Source: Telmatactis stephensoni
Lineage: Eukaryota > Cnidaria > Anthozoa > Actiniaria > Isophelliidae
Direction: 5' to 3'
DNA: 64,000 bases
Assembly (NCBI GenBank): GCA_029948255.1
Contig: JALIZF010001491.1
Location: 248,001-312,000 of the forward strand
A model generated the notes under the pieces. The model saw only the letters and a program-made list of their open reading frames with translations, did no database searches and had not been told where the DNA came from. Below, one piece after another: positions 43,200-54,860 of the stretch. The translations under genes were made by a program, and so were the position numbers. The stretch's first letter is position 1. Each line of letters begins with the position of its first letter.

Positions 43200-46077
43200 A
43201 TGTTGATCTTTGTTGACAAAAAAACAACAACAAACAAACAAAAAACAAAAAACAAAAAAAACAAACAAAACGAACAAACAAACAAACAAAAAAACCCAAG
43301 ACCGCTTTTTGCTGAAAATAATATGGAACATAGTAATTTTGTTGAAACTGCTATTTTGGAACAAGTTCACAATTATGCATTTGTTGGAGTACCGTTTGTC
43401 CCTCATGTAGTTAACCCCTTATCAGTTTCCATTCAGCCTTCTTGTAAGAATTGACTCATTCTTGACCTGCGCCATGACAACTAACACGTCTAGAGACTGA
43501 CACCTTTTAATTTCTTATGTCTACAAAGGTGGATTTCTGTTCAGTTTTAATTTCAAATCTGGATATCATAACTATATCATCATATCGAGAAGTCTGTTTA
43601 GTATTACATGATATAATGATATTTATTATTCAATTTTCATACACTGCACAAATTCTGATTTTCTGATTGGTCAGTTTGTACCACGTGACGCGTTGTTATG
43701 ACGTGACAACACGTCATTATGCAATAACTTCCATGAAATAAATATAGACAATCTACGGCAATACATCATAATTGGACAGAAAAAATGTTCCTGGTGATAA
43801 ATTTGCCAGCTGAGTTGAATGCATTCCTCGAAAAGGATTATGGGTCAGCTATTTTGGTTAGCATTTCCTAATCTGATTTGAGAAAGTGAAATCGTTTGTG
43901 GTTTTCATAAAAAACATTTTGTGATATTACCAGTTGAAAATCTATTTTTGTATATCAATATCAACTAATGGTACACATCATGCCCACGTTGCAGCATAAG
44001 CAAAAATCCTAAACACCAGCAAATTTATCCATTTTGAACTAGTAACTCAGTTCGCTGAAATTAAACTCTACGGTAAGACCAGCTTCCATACAAATAGCTT
44101 CGATAAAATAAACGGTTTATAAATCATCTCTTTAGAAATAACATCGCCAAAAATGAGAACTAATTTATACATAATGAGTTTTATTTTCGTTACCTTGAAA
44201 CGCTGACTAGATTTTCTCAAAAACGGTCTGCTTGATGCATGCAGGAATCAGCCAAGAGAAAACGTCGCTTACATCCTTGGAAACACTTAGAATTTCTCAA
44301 GATGATGATAAGTAGTTTCGATAGCCATTTCTTTGTTTGAAATTGTGGACTTCAAGTGCCTCAGATTCACATTTATAGTAAATTTCTGCTCAAGACTATC
44401 TCCTCGGCTCGCTAACCACAGTCGCCGAAACTCAGCCGTGTTGTTTACTCCTCCAAACTTCTCCAAAACTTTGTTTTTCCATTCAAAGAGAACATCATAT
44501 TAGCAAAGAGATCGGCAAATTGAAGCAATGATGTAATTTTTTATCGTATTTCTTTACGTTTAGTTGGAAACAAACTCACAAGTTGAAGGACTTTGGCTGT
44601 CGTTTCGTCAAAATAAATGCTTTTTCCCGCCACTGGGCAGCGCGTCCGCTACTGACGAGAAAAGGCGCGAATTTCTCGTATTTTTTTATTAGACTCGGAA
44701 ATATTTTAGCCGAAACTCTCTATTATGTCTTCTATAATAGCAAAATGGATTTACAGCATTCTAGAAAATGAAGCATTCGTATTTTATCCATTATCTTGGT
44801 AGGTATGAAGTAGTACAAAGAAATGCTAATCAAAATAGCATTTCAAATCCTCGATTCTGATTGGTTGACCTTGGGATTGTTGCGAAGGTCAACTCAGCTG
44901 GTGAGGATTTTTCGAAAAAGAGAAGATCAACGAGCATACTTAAAACTGCTTAGCGTGCCTGTTTTGAAGGTAAACTCAATTTCATTGAAGTTTTTGGAGC
45001 TTACTGAGATCAACATATTTCAACGGCTTAAAAACAGAGTTCGCCGGCTTTCCAAATTCATCTTAATATTTACTGTTTTTTAGACTGGTTATCCAAAACC
45101 TACTCATAGAAAGTTTAGAAAGTCTGTCGCCACAAGTTCTCTCAGATGGGCCGTAAAGAAATTTTATCAAGAATCGAAGAAAACGCCAAACGAGTACTTC
45201 AGCCTTGGGCAAAAACTACTTCTTGTTCAAGTCTGAGTTTAGCAGTTTCAACCGTAAGTCGCCAGTTTAAACCAATATCCAAAACTCCAGCGATAATTTT
45301 CTAGTCCTTTCACTAACAGAGTTTTAGGACTCAGTGCTAAATCACTTTTAGCAATCCAAAAAAGTAGTTCTTGATTATATGAACGATTTCAATTTTACCG
45401 AGCAAATTGTAAACATGGCCGTTCTGAGAACTGTTTATCTCATCTTTAATCTAAAGTTTTTGTATCACGGTACTTTTCTACTAGTTTTCTTTTGAAAAGT
45501 TTATTTTGTATTGTTAAAATTACCAAATGCTATTAAACTAATTTTGAATTAAGCTTAAGTCTTACTATTTTGAGTGACTTGAGTTATTTCTAGTGATCTT
45601 CGACAGTTTTAGCCTGCTTCTGCAGTGTATTCAAATTGAATAATAAAAAGGTTAACGCACTCGCAGTATTTAATAAAATTTCTCGTTCATTGTTAGCAAA
45701 CTCGTGAAGATAAATCCCGATAATTCACTCGCTGCGTGCGTTAACCTCTAAATATTCGGTTGAACGGGCGAGCGAATTAGAATAGTGCCTGCCTTGAAAC
45801 TTCAAATACTGTTTTCCAAGTGAGAAAAAAAGACATTTATTTAGTTATCACCAGACAACAACTACGCGCAAATGCATGCTTAATTAAGAAATTCCTGAAC
45901 TCCCTTTTTTCACCTTTCGGACTTGGTTACAAAGCAGCGGAAAATCGAAGGACAACAAAAATGCTCGTGGATCGTGTGATTTGCAATGGTAAAGGAAAAG
46001 TCGATTGCAGAATTAATATTCTCACCATGGATAGTGGAATGTACCGTCTGGATGCTTGTAGAAATCTCTTGCTGGTG
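43200..46077. other. No gene seen; weak 2-kb inverted ends
   Basis: An A/C-rich tract (AAAC, AAAAC units) fills 43217-43300. TTATTATTCAATTT...ATACACTGCA at about 43622 recurs inverted near 45620-45648 and could bound a decayed element of about 2 kb. A smaller inverted pair (AGGTTAACGCAC and its complement) lies at 45649 and 45746. Confidence 0.4.
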
Positions 46078-47484
46078 AGCATGTATACAATTTGTCTGCG
46101 CATGTCTGTGTTTTGGGCTTGAAATTCATTTGCATATCGAATGCAAGAAATTTTATGTTGACACGGAATATTTGGCTGGCTATCTCGTTCTTCAAAATTA
46201 TGTTCAACTACCGAAATACTAAGACAACTGAAACATGAGAAGTATACCTACCGCTAGTGCGTTGTGGATAATTATCCAAACTGAAGGCACTCCAGATGGG
46301 AAAATATTGCGCGTCAAAGTCAGTAGAAAGTTGTGAGAAGAACCAGAACTCCGCACTTTCGAGTAATATTGTGGGCGCTAAATTCATATTTAAGGTACGT
46401 TAAGCAGTAGAAGCCATTAACAACAAGTTACTGTGTAGATTAGACCCGATAAGGGTATTTTAGACTCCATCGATCGTTTAATAATAAGCCATGTTTACTG
46501 GAATGTCGTACTTTTTCGCTCAAAATTCTTGCAATTCACTTTCAAAATTTTACATCTTAGACTGCGCCCCCAGCAAATTTATTTAGTAATTCGCTTTTTC
46601 CACGTTTCTTTCTTGCAAAACTGAGCTTTGTTAGTCCAAACTCGTGGTCCCTACATGCGATCCAAAGCATTTTTGTGAACGTGTTTCCAAGCACGCTGTT
46701 CGCATGCAAATTTCAGCGATGATTTTATTGCTCTTTTATAAAGTATAAAACGCTGCTTCATACGGCACAAACTGTATGCCTCACCATGTATAAAAATAGG
46801 TCATTAACTTCTAGATAAGTGTTGCAGATTATAAAATATAGGCTACCGAATTTAGTCAATTTTAACAAGGCTTGAACCCGGCTGTAAACATTGCTTGAAA
46901 TCACATGGAGGGACCAGGAGTTTCCAGCAAGAAAGCTCTGGGTTACAAGAACGAAGCATGGAAAAAGCGTATTATTAAATAATTTTGCTGGGGGGCGCTG
47001 TCAAAGATGTAAAATTTTCAGAATGAATTGCAAGAATTTTGCGTGAAAAAGTACGACATTCCAGTAAACATGGCTAATTATTCAACAATCAATGAAGTCC
47101 AGAGTACTCTTATTGGATCCAATTCCAACAGTACCATGTTGGTAATGACATCCATTACTAAATTTACCTTATACATGAATTCAACGCCAAAATTATAACT
47201 CGAAAGTGCGGAGTTCTTGTCCTTCTCACAACTTTCTACTGACTTTGACGCATGATATTTTCCCATCTGGGGTGCCTTCGATCTGCATAGTTATCCACAG
47301 CGCACTAGCGGTAGGTAGACTGCTCATGTTTTAGTTATCTCAGTATTTCGGTAGTTGAACATAATTTTGAAGAACGAGATAGCCAGCCAAATATTCCGTG
47401 TCAACATAAAATTTCTTGCATTCGATATGCAAATGAATTTCAAGCCCAAAACACAGACATGCGCAGACAAATTGTATACATGCT
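46078..47484. repeat. Large imperfect inverted repeat, arms about 600 bp
   Basis: The left arm begins GCATGTATACAATTTGTCTG at 46078 and the right arm ends with its reverse complement at 47484. Matches continue inward (CCGAAATACT, TTCCCATCTGG, GTGCGGAGTTCT, GTACGACATTCCAGTAAACA, GGAAAAAGCG) to a spacer of roughly 170 bp around 46700-46870. The arms have diverged by substitutions and small indels. No coding capacity is evident, so it may be a fold-back element or an old inversion. Confidence 0.8.
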
Positions 47485-47685
47485 TTGCTAGTGTGGTTTG
47501 TTAGGTAGTCAATCAAGTTTGGTTTTAATTTGGTCAATCGATTAACGTAATTTAGATATAGAAAACCAAGCAAGTTTACACAAGTTCATACTGTAGCATT
47601 CTTTGCATTAAAATTTATAAGACTTTTTACAGGAGAAACTTTGCATACCCAGCACATATCTAAGTTGATGTTTTTAAATGTACAG

Positions 47686-48003
47686 ATCCTCCAGCAGTTC
47701 AAGTTCGTCTAGCTGGAGGAACGTTACCCAATTCTGGTCGACTTGAAGTTATGTACAGTGGTGTGTGGGGTACTGTATGTAATTTGGGATGGGACAAGAA
47801 CGACGCTGAGGTGGTTTGTCGTATGCTTGGATACCCTGGAGTACAAGTTGTCAAACACACAAACTTTAGTCCTGTCAAAGGCATATCTTGGCTTAGTTAC
47901 CTTGGTTGTACTGGTACAGAAATGTCCATTGCCAACTGTAGACATAATCCATGGGGATGGGCCTGTGGGCATAACAGTGACGTTGGTGTCACGTGCAAGA
48001 TGG
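47686..48003 (+). CDS. Type-1 SRCR exon (S), opposite strand
   Basis: A full 318-bp exon on the plus strand with a TGTACAG acceptor and GTAGGT donor, phase 1 at both ends. It begins PPAVQVRLAGGTLPNSGR and has an unusual LEVMYSGVWG in place of LEVRYHGVWG. Variable patches are NLGWDKN, SYLGC and RHNPWGWACGHNSD. Six cysteines are present. Its linker starts at 48160. It is the inverted counterpart of exon U. Confidence 0.88.
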
Positions 48004-48159
48004 GTAGGTTCTAAAGAAAGCAAAATTTATTGATTATTTTCATATCTTTTGTTCTTCTATCAACCTACAAATACCTCAAACATAACATTGTCAGGATTTC
48101 AGTGGATTACGTAACATGACAATAATTCTAACAGCTTGTTGCTTGTCTTGCTTTTGCAG

Positions 48160-48217
48160 TCGCTGCTCCTCAATTCACAGTAAGCAGTACATCTGTTGGA
48201 CTGGCTTGCACTGCTGA
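48160..48217 (+). CDS. Linker exon, opposite strand
   Basis: TTTTGCAG acceptor, then VAAPQFTVSSTSVGLACTAE. A GAAAACAAGTTAGG sequence follows and is mirrored next to the linker at 50163. Confidence 0.55.
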
Positions 48218-48393
48218 AAACAAGTTAGGAAAGCTCCTATTTTTTTGTGGTGTTGCACGATTCTGGCCTCAGTACTGATATTATTATATAATGATAGTGA
48301 TTTTCTCATATTCATTAATAATTCATGACTTGGTGCGCCAATTAGATGCTTGTTCTAGGGTCACGTGCAAATTTTAATTCTTAGTGGGTTAAT

Positions 48394-48652
48394 CAGGTAC
48401 CATGGTGTGTGGGGTACTGTATGTTATAGTGGATGGGACAAGAACGAAGCTGAGGTGGTTTGTCGTATGCTTGGGTACCCTGGAGTACAAGTTGTCAACC
48501 ACACAAACTTTAGTCCTGTCAAAGCATAATATGGTTCCATAGTCTTACTTGTTCTGGTACTGAAATATCCATTGCCAGCTGTAGTCATAGTGGATGGGGA
48601 AATGCAGGCTGTTACCATAGCTAGCAGTGATGTTGGTGTCACCTGAAGATGG
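48394..48652 (+). pseudogene. Type-1 SRCR exon (T), frameshifted and 5'-truncated
   Basis: It starts at the [10 protein letters not shown] part. A base is lost in GTCAAAGCATAATATGG (others have GTCAAAGGCATA), and a C is lost at the last cysteine (ACCTGAAGATGG in place of ACGTGCAAGATGG). The donor GTAGGT remains. Confidence 0.8.
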
Positions 48653-48792
48653 GTAGGTTTAAAGAAAACCGCTTTGTTTATTATTAATATTCACATATTT
48701 TATTGGTCCTATCAACCCAAAAATATCCGTAAAACACCCATCAAATTATGAAAAATAACTATAACAGCTTGTTGCTTGTCTTGCTTTTGCAG

Positions 48793-48848
48793 TCGCTGCT
48801 CCTCAATTTACAGTAAGCAGTGCATCGGTTGGACTGAATTGCACTGTA
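48793..48848 (+). CDS. Linker exon, opposite strand
   Basis: TTTTGCAG acceptor, then VAAPQFTVSSASVGLNCT. It belongs to the broken exon T. Confidence 0.5.
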
Positions 48849-49398
48849 AAAATATTTCTAGGTTTCAAGATTAATTAATTTCAATACTAATTAGGGAACA
48901 AGTGCAAATAGGTAGAGATGTATGTATGTAAATTAGTTCTTAACCCAAGGGTTGAGATATCCTAGCCTATGAGTTTGAAACTAATATGCATCAGTGTCGG
49001 GTATCCAAGGGTATGCATGTGACCCTAGAACAAGCATCTAATTGGCGCACCAAGTCATGAATTATTAATGAATATGAGAAAATCACTATCATTATTGCTG
49101 CGAGCGAAGCGAGCAGCGAAACTAATCTCGACGGTCTTCCTGTGTTACAATTGGCCGGGAGAGTCTGGGCACTTTATATGCTCGGTTCAGACTGGATCTT
49201 CGAGGAGTTTGTGGCTTTTCATGTACGATTTTATGAATATGCAGCACTTTGGGCAGCGGAAAAATGTTTGAAATTATGCGTTGGATAAGCCACGTAAGCC
49301 ACGTTGTGCAGACATCCGTTGTGCAATCATTCAATGTACTGTGTGTTTCCTGGTGGTTCGTTTCGTGGAGTTTTTTTTAGAAAGGTGAATATAAAACA

Positions 49399-49752
49399 AT
49401 GTCAAACACTGATTTAATTGTTAATGGAAGCATTCATCAAGGTGATGATCGCTTTAGCGATGTTTCTAGGGGAAGACAATGTGCTTTTATGAGTCTTTCA
49501 GCTCTGTTACGTGCAAACTCGTGCCCTGTTTCACGATGGACAACTCCGACAGTCGATCGAATATTAGTTGAAGGAGACGCTATGTATGTAAAGGCTTTCG
49601 AAGAGCAAACTATACCAGATACAGAAACACTGCCGCTGACTTCTTTGCCAGATCGAACCAGTTGGCCTTCGACAAGAACTGAAACACAACAATCAGCCAT
49701 TGAGGCAAAACACTCGCCTGATAAGGCAAACAAAATGAACGGCTCGACGTAG
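49399..49752 (+). CDS. 117-residue ORF with a GRQC motif (protease-like, tentative)
   Basis: The ORF reads SIHQGDDRFSDVSRGRQCAF, then SLSALL, RWTTPTVDRILVEGDAMYVK and IPDTETLPLTSLP. From memory, this order of motifs (QGD, RGRQC, W..  .VD.IL..GD..Y) recalls cysteine-protease/OTU-like domains carried on mobile elements of marine animals. If so, the C of GRQC would be catalytic and the histidine part is missing. Beyond the stop, 49760-50030 repeats a motif of its tail (about 84-nt imperfect unit with SPDKAN / SLNKAK-like words), suggesting tandem growth of the carboxy end. A related scrap is at 31200-31330. Confidence 0.4.
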   Translation: MSNTDLIVNGSIHQGDDRFSDVSRGRQCAFMSLSALLRANSCPVSRWTTPTVDRILVEGDAMYVKAFEEQTIPDTETLPLTSLPDRTSWPSTRTETQQSAIEAKHSPDKANKMNGST

Positions 49753-50162
49753 CCAACAAATCAAATCAATCACCCGATAAGGTGACAAATACAAACCTAC
49801 CTGATATGGTAGAGCCCATCGAGGCAAACAAACGAAATAAATCGCTTAACAAGGCAAAAACTCGAAATGAACAGCCCGACGTGGCTAAAAAATCAAATCA
49901 ATCACCTAAAAGGATGACAAATACAAATAATCTCAATACATTAAAAGTGGTCCTAGTTAATCGCGTTTGGCTGAGTATGAATAATGTAATCTTGCTGACT
50001 CCAGTGTTTTCTTCTGAATTACAATTATAAACTTGGTCGCAGCACTTCACTTTCAAAAGAAATCGCTAGTATAATAATATCAGTACTGAGGCCAGAATCG
50101 TGCAACACCACAAAAAAAAAAAAAAAAAAAAAAAAAACCGAGCTTTCCTAACTTGTTTTCAG

Positions 50163-50216
50163 CAGTGCAAGCCAGTCCAACAGATGTACTGCTTACTGTG
50201 AATTGAGGAGCAGTAA
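50163..50216 (-). CDS. Linker exon
   Basis: TTTTGCAG acceptor, then VTAPQFTVSSTSVGLACTAE. It partners exon U. Confidence 0.55.
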
Positions 50217-50373
50217 CTGCAAAAGCAAGACAAGCAACAAGCTGTTAGAATTAGTGTCATGTTACGTAATCCACTGAAATCCTGACAATGTTATGTTTGA
50301 GGTATTTGTAGGTTGATAGAAGAACAAAAAGATATGAAAATAATTAATAAATTTTGCTTTCTTTAGAACCTAC

Positions 50374-50691
50374 CCATCTTGCACGTGACACCAACGTCAC
50401 GGTCATGCCCACAGGCATAACCCCATCCATCATGACTACAGCTGGTAATAGACATTTCTTTACCAGTACAAGCAACCAAGTCTAACCATGTTATCCCTTT
50501 GGCAGGACTAAAGTTTGTAAGTTTGACAACTTGTACTCCAGCGTACCCAAGCATACGACAAACCACCTCAGCGTCGTTCTTGTCCCATCCATTGTGACAT
50601 ACAGTACCCCATACACCATGGTACCTGACGTCAAGTCGACCAGAATTGGGTGACGTACCTCCAGCTAAACGAACTTGTACTGGTGGAACAG
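50374..50691 (-). CDS. Type-1 SRCR exon (U)
   Basis: A full 318-bp exon, GTACAG acceptor, GTAGGT donor, phase 1. Variable patches are HNGWDKN, DLVAC and SHDGWGYACGHDRD; the last two resemble exons I and K, 15 kb away. It reads GVQVVKLTNFSPAKGITWL. Six cysteines. Confidence 0.88.
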
Positions 50692-50990
50692 CTGTACATT
50701 TTTTAAAAAAATATTAAAAACCCATTGATATTCACACGAAAAGAATGTTACATTATGCAAGCTTGTGTTTTATGTGTTAACAATACCAAAGAACAGTAAA
50801 ACTACTGATTTTGTTTAATTCTTCTTGAAATTCTATGTTTATATTTGTTTAATTCTTATCTTTATGTAATAGATTAAATGTGAGTGCGAGTGTTTCATCA
50901 GGAGATCAAAATACTGAGATCTGATCGATGTTTCGAAGTATTTGGAGTCCCCTGAGTTTTTGATCTGGATTCTCAAATAAATCAATAAAT

Positions 50991-51498
50991 CAGGGCCTGG
51001 ATGGGGTTAACCGACTAACGACAAACGGACAAAAAAATAACTGACTACCGAGAAACTTGGGAAAAATTTACTGATTACCGACAAAAAAATATTGACTAAC
51101 TACCGACGTTTTAGTAATGATTCGGTTAGTCATATCAAGTAAAATAATTATCTATGGAACGTGGCTAGTGCTTTGACCTTCTTTCCGGCCTGGGCATAGA
51201 TCCGGCAAGTCAAGATACCAATTTCAGTTGTTTTCTGACAATTCCTGGCTTCATGATACTTATACATCTGTACTGTTTCATCTCATTCTACAGGGGGAAT
51301 TACGAATAACGATAAAGCGCACTTTTATAAATATTAGACTTACATTTGTAATATTTCGATGGCTTAACTTAATGTTCTTTTAGTGATTAACCTATATTTA
51401 TCGACAACCGACAAAGACCGAAAATTTTAACTGACAACCGACAAATTGCTCAAATTTTAACTGACAACCGACATGCGGACCCCCCCATCCAGACCCTG
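50991..51498. mobile_element. hAT-like MITE, 508 bp
   Basis: The ends are CAGGGCCTGGATGGGG and the inverted CAGGGTCTGGATGGGG. ATAAAT flanks both sides (50985-50990 and 51499-51504). The interior repeats CTGACAACCGACA-like motifs. A CAGGG start is typical of hAT ends; the visible duplication is 6 rather than 8 bp. Confidence 0.7.
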
Positions 51499-52444
51499 AT
51501 AAATTAGCAATGTTTAGATTTTGAACTTTTTCACAAATAATTAGTGATCAACCTATGAGGAAAACATCTATAAAATATAAAAGCATCCCAAAACTGTCAT
51601 CGTATTCATTATGAGAGGCGGCGGAGCCAAGGGGCTTGGGACCCCCCACGTAAAATTATGGGGGGGGGGGGGGGGGGACTGAGCCCCCCACGTTTTATGG
51701 TAGATTCATAAAATCACTTTAATACGAATAAACGGGAAGAAATCAATACTAGATCTGCTGTTGTTGTTTTTTATATTTAACAAACACTAACATAATATAA
51801 ATGTTTGAAAAGTCCACTAAATGCACTAAAAATCATTAAGGGAAGCCATTCAAATGTTAACCAATTAAAAATCGAGATGCGACACTTTTATGCAGACAAT
51901 TTTCCAGACTGAAAAATAATCTACTTCCTAAAAGTAAACTGTCGATATTGTATACCATAAGCTACAAATTGTTACTAAACTTATGACAACAAAAATCGAA
52001 ATCAAGGAAAAACGAGAACAGTGAAAAAGTGAGTGAGAGCTAAACTGTCAATCATAGTGACTTGAAAATGCTGTAAAATACAAGGTGCCATAATGATGTT
52101 AAGATAATCTATCTGCAAGGTTATCCCTTACGATAATTAGCCAAAAACACTAAATTATCCTTTATTTTACTTAATACATCTAAACTACGGAACTATTAAT
52201 AATCTGTCAGAAATGGTGACAAGAGACCGAGTACGTGAGCTTGTATGCTTACTTAATTTATCAACTTCTTAAATACTTGGCTTAATGATATTGAAATATA
52301 TATGTTTTTATAAATTTATCCCAAAAATCAATTTTATGCTTCTTTACAAAAGCAAGATACCTCCAAAGCGAACACTTGATTTCTTAAAAAAAAAAAAAAA
52401 AACTCAGCAAAAGAACAAAAGTCGAAAATGTCAAAGCCAATAGT

Positions 52445-53069
52445 ATGGCAGAGGATGCTCCGAATGAAGAAGTGATTTTAAATGTTCAAACGGATTCATG
52501 TGAGTCAAGTGTTGCTCCATTGTTGTGCAATCAAGAGTGTTGTTCTAGTTCTCAGCTCAATCCGTATCGACCAGCAAATTCGAAGCAAATTTCAAAGCAC
52601 CAAACAAGGATCGGACATTACAGGAAAAGTGGTACAAATATTTTCCTTGGATAACAGTTTGCAATACAACCAATAAAGTATTTTGCAGCACTCTGCAAAG
52701 AAGCAACAAAACAAGGTTTGATCAGCTTCAGTAAATATGCAGATACAGCATTCATACCACCGGTTTTAATTAATAACTGAAAGAAAGCCCTAGAAAAGTT
52801 TACTTACGACTGTAAGAACCGTTTGTAAAGCCTTCAACAATTCGCCGGTCACAAAGAATATGCTACGTGAAGTCCACAAACTGCTGAGGCTATATTTGAC
52901 TGTCTCTGTTTCTTCAGCAACATCTGAACGGAGCTTTTCCTCTCTTCGACGGCTAAAGACATATCTACGAAGTACTATGGAGCAAAAGCGTCTGAACAGT
53001 TGTCTTATGTTGCACTGCCACAAGTCATTTACAGACACGCTCGACATTGTTAAGGCTGGTTCACACTAG
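52445..53069 (+). pseudogene. hAT transposase remnant
   Basis: The start (52445 on) encodes an acidic leader and a TTF-type zinc-finger beginning (NPYRPANSK, and after a shift KWYKYFPWITVCNTTNKVFC). The middle, including the catalytic core, is deleted. The end (52860-53069) is a clear hAT dimerisation region: SVSSATSERSFSSLRRLKTY, then LRSTM and KRLNSCLMLHCHK. Confidence 0.82.
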
Positions 53070-53304
53070 CGTCGGAATCGGAATCGGAATCGTAAGAAAA
53101 CAACAAAGAATTTAGAGATTAGAATACAAAAGAAAGGTGTTTTTCTTTGTTCTTTCCTTTGTCTTTGATTATGCTTATGCTTGGTCTTATGCTTCTTGCG
53201 ATGCTTATGTCGATGTCTTATGTCACACGCTTGACTTAACTCTTTTGTCTTTTCCTTTGTTTTCTGCTTCCGATTCCGATTCCGACGCTAGTGTGAACCA
53301 GCCT
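53053..53304. mobile_element. PIF/Harbinger-like MITE nested in the hAT element
   Basis: This 252-bp element starts AGGCTGGTTCACACTAGCGT and ends with the reverse complement. The arms include GGAATC repeats. TTA flanks it at 53050-53052 and 53305-53307. Confidence 0.85.
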
Positions 53305-53437
53305 TTAACATTGCCAAAGGATTTGTTAATGTGAACGAACAACGTTTAATGTATTTTGAAATTTTGAAATTTTTCAAAATGAGCCCCCCCCCCCCCCCCC
53401 CCCACGATTCAAAGGGCTCCGCCGCCTCAGATTATTA

Positions 53438-53802
53438 GGGACCTTAAGCAACCACGACGACGACGGCAGGGAAAACGGGACGTCAAAAAGTATTCAAGCG
53501 CAATATTTACTGCAATTTTTTTCGCTTATTTAATTTGCATTGCCATTCAGATCAGAGTTTTGAAATGAAAGAAAATGAAAGAGAGAGTTTCTGGGCGAAC
53601 GGAAAATAAACTGGTTTGCGTCCTCAAGTTCCCGTTCTCTACAGAGCGTGAAATCTGGACTTTTCACGTTGTAGTTTTGCAGACTACGGTTGATTTCCTT
53701 ACAGCCCTTCTCATTTGCACGTGCGTTTATTGTATTTTGTAATTAAGACCATTGTCTTATGCCGTCGTCGTCCTCGTTGCCGTCTTCGTTGCTTAAGGTC
53801 CC
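53438..53802. mobile_element. MITE with GGGACCTTAAGCAAC ends
   Basis: This 365-bp element has inverted ends GGGACCTTAAGCAAC followed by GACGACGACGGCA and the mirrored sequence at the right. TA (part of TTA on the left) flanks both sides. It lies directly beside the hAT element. Confidence 0.8.
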
Positions 53803-54093
53803 TATTAGCTTAGTTGGTAATGCAATAGACAGAAGAATTTTTCAGAAGAATTTCGTGATAGAATTTCACGCCAAAGGTTCCCTATTCGAGTCACAGGACG
53901 TCCAAGATAAAATAAAAATAGAATGTAAGGCAAATAGTTAGGTAAGTAGGTAAATAAACAGGCAAGACAAAAAAGGAGAAAGCGGTGGAGAACAGAGAAA
54001 AACAAAAAGAGAATGAAGTGTAATGGAATGAATGAAAAATTACTTTTATGCTAATTAGATCTAAAGTCCATGGATTTGGATATCAGATCCAAC

Positions 54094-54302
54094 TGTTCCA
54101 GTTGAATTATGGGACTGTTTAGGGGGACAAAATTTCAAAATTCACGAAGAAATGAGGTACAGTTCAGCAAATATGAGACAAGAGAGCACAAATAAGAGAA
54201 AAGTTATCAAGATTAGGTGTTTGCGATTGTTTACAAGCACTTTGCTCCAAATTAATATTAAGTGGCGTCCCCAAAAAACCGTCCCATGATTCAACTGGAA
54301 CC
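54094..54302. mobile_element. Inverted-repeat element, about 209 bp
   Basis: GTTCCAGTTGAATTATGGGA at the left pairs with the imperfect reverse complement at 54270-54302 (CCGTCCCATGATTCAACTGG). Confidence 0.65.
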
Positions 54303-54410
54303 CTAATTTCGGAATGGCGAATTAGCATCCAGTGTTGGATCAAGGTATCTTAGCGTATGCACGTGACCCTAAAAGAAGCATATCATGAATTATTGATGAG
54401 TTTGGGAACT

Positions 54411-54690
54411 ACCTGACAAACCACTCCAGCAAAATCTTTATACGTGCAATATTACGGAACTGTGAGGACACTCTGCAATCGACTTTTCCTTACCCCTGCA
54501 TCCTACATCGGACATGAGTATTCGTGTTATTGTCTTTCCTTCAATGCTGATAATTCGACTCACAGCTGCTTTGTAACCAAGCATTCGACAGATTACGTGA
54601 GCATCGTTTATATCCCAGGTATAGGAAGGATAAGTATAATCACAGACTGCTCCCCAGAACCCTTTGTACTGGATGTACTGTACAGTTAAA
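54411..54690 (-). pseudogene. Type-2 SRCR exon (X), degenerate
   Basis: It reads IQYKGFWGAVCDY, WDINDAHVICRMLGYKAAV and DVGCRGKEKSIAEC, then loses frame (near 54470). The first cysteine loop is longer than in BB (TYPSYTWDIND). Both exon ends are missing, including the usual VDKG donor. Confidence 0.75.
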
Positions 54691-54691
54691 T

Positions 54692-54860
54692 CCAACACAA
54701 ACTGAATTCACAGAATTCCTGCGCTCAAAGTTGGAACCAGTTACCTAATGACATTAAGTTACTTTCATCTAAAAAGAAATTTAAAAAAGCACTTAAATGT
54801 TACCTTACTTAATCTGAAGCTATAATTAGGTGATATATTTTATTAATGTTATTTTTATTT
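54692..54860 (+). pseudogene. LINE ORF2 3'-end remnant
   Basis: The plus strand reads SWNQLPNDIKLLSSKKKFKK then ALKCYLT and a stop, the usual carboxy-terminal end of CR1-like ORF2. It abuts the degenerate SRCR exon X. Confidence 0.6.

Larger units (their letters stand above)
48216..50163. repeat. Inverted repeat joining two oppositely oriented SRCR modules
   Basis: 48216-48290 (AACAAGTTAGGAAAGCTC onward) is the reverse complement of about 50072-50160. 48290-48370 (TTCATTAATAATTCATGACT) is the reverse complement of about 49010-49100. With exons S and U outside, this makes a broken palindrome. The DNA at 49100-50060 is unpaired and carries the ORF at 49399. Confidence 0.75.
51615..53428 (+). 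mobile_element. hAT transposon, internally deleted (TTF/ZMYM-like)
   Basis: The terminal inverted repeats begin GAGGCGGCGGAGCC at both ends and each contains a homopolymer run (19 G at 51661-51679; about 22 C at 53382-53403). ATTAT lies just outside each end, an imperfect target duplication. A decayed transposase is inside (52445-53069) and a Harbinger-like MITE is nested at 53053-53304. Confidence 0.8.

Noticed and set aside
44823..46122. ORFs of 86 and 100 codons between the gypsy element and the palindrome
   Set aside because: No recognisable motif, no signal of splice sites, and composition like the surrounding non-coding DNA.
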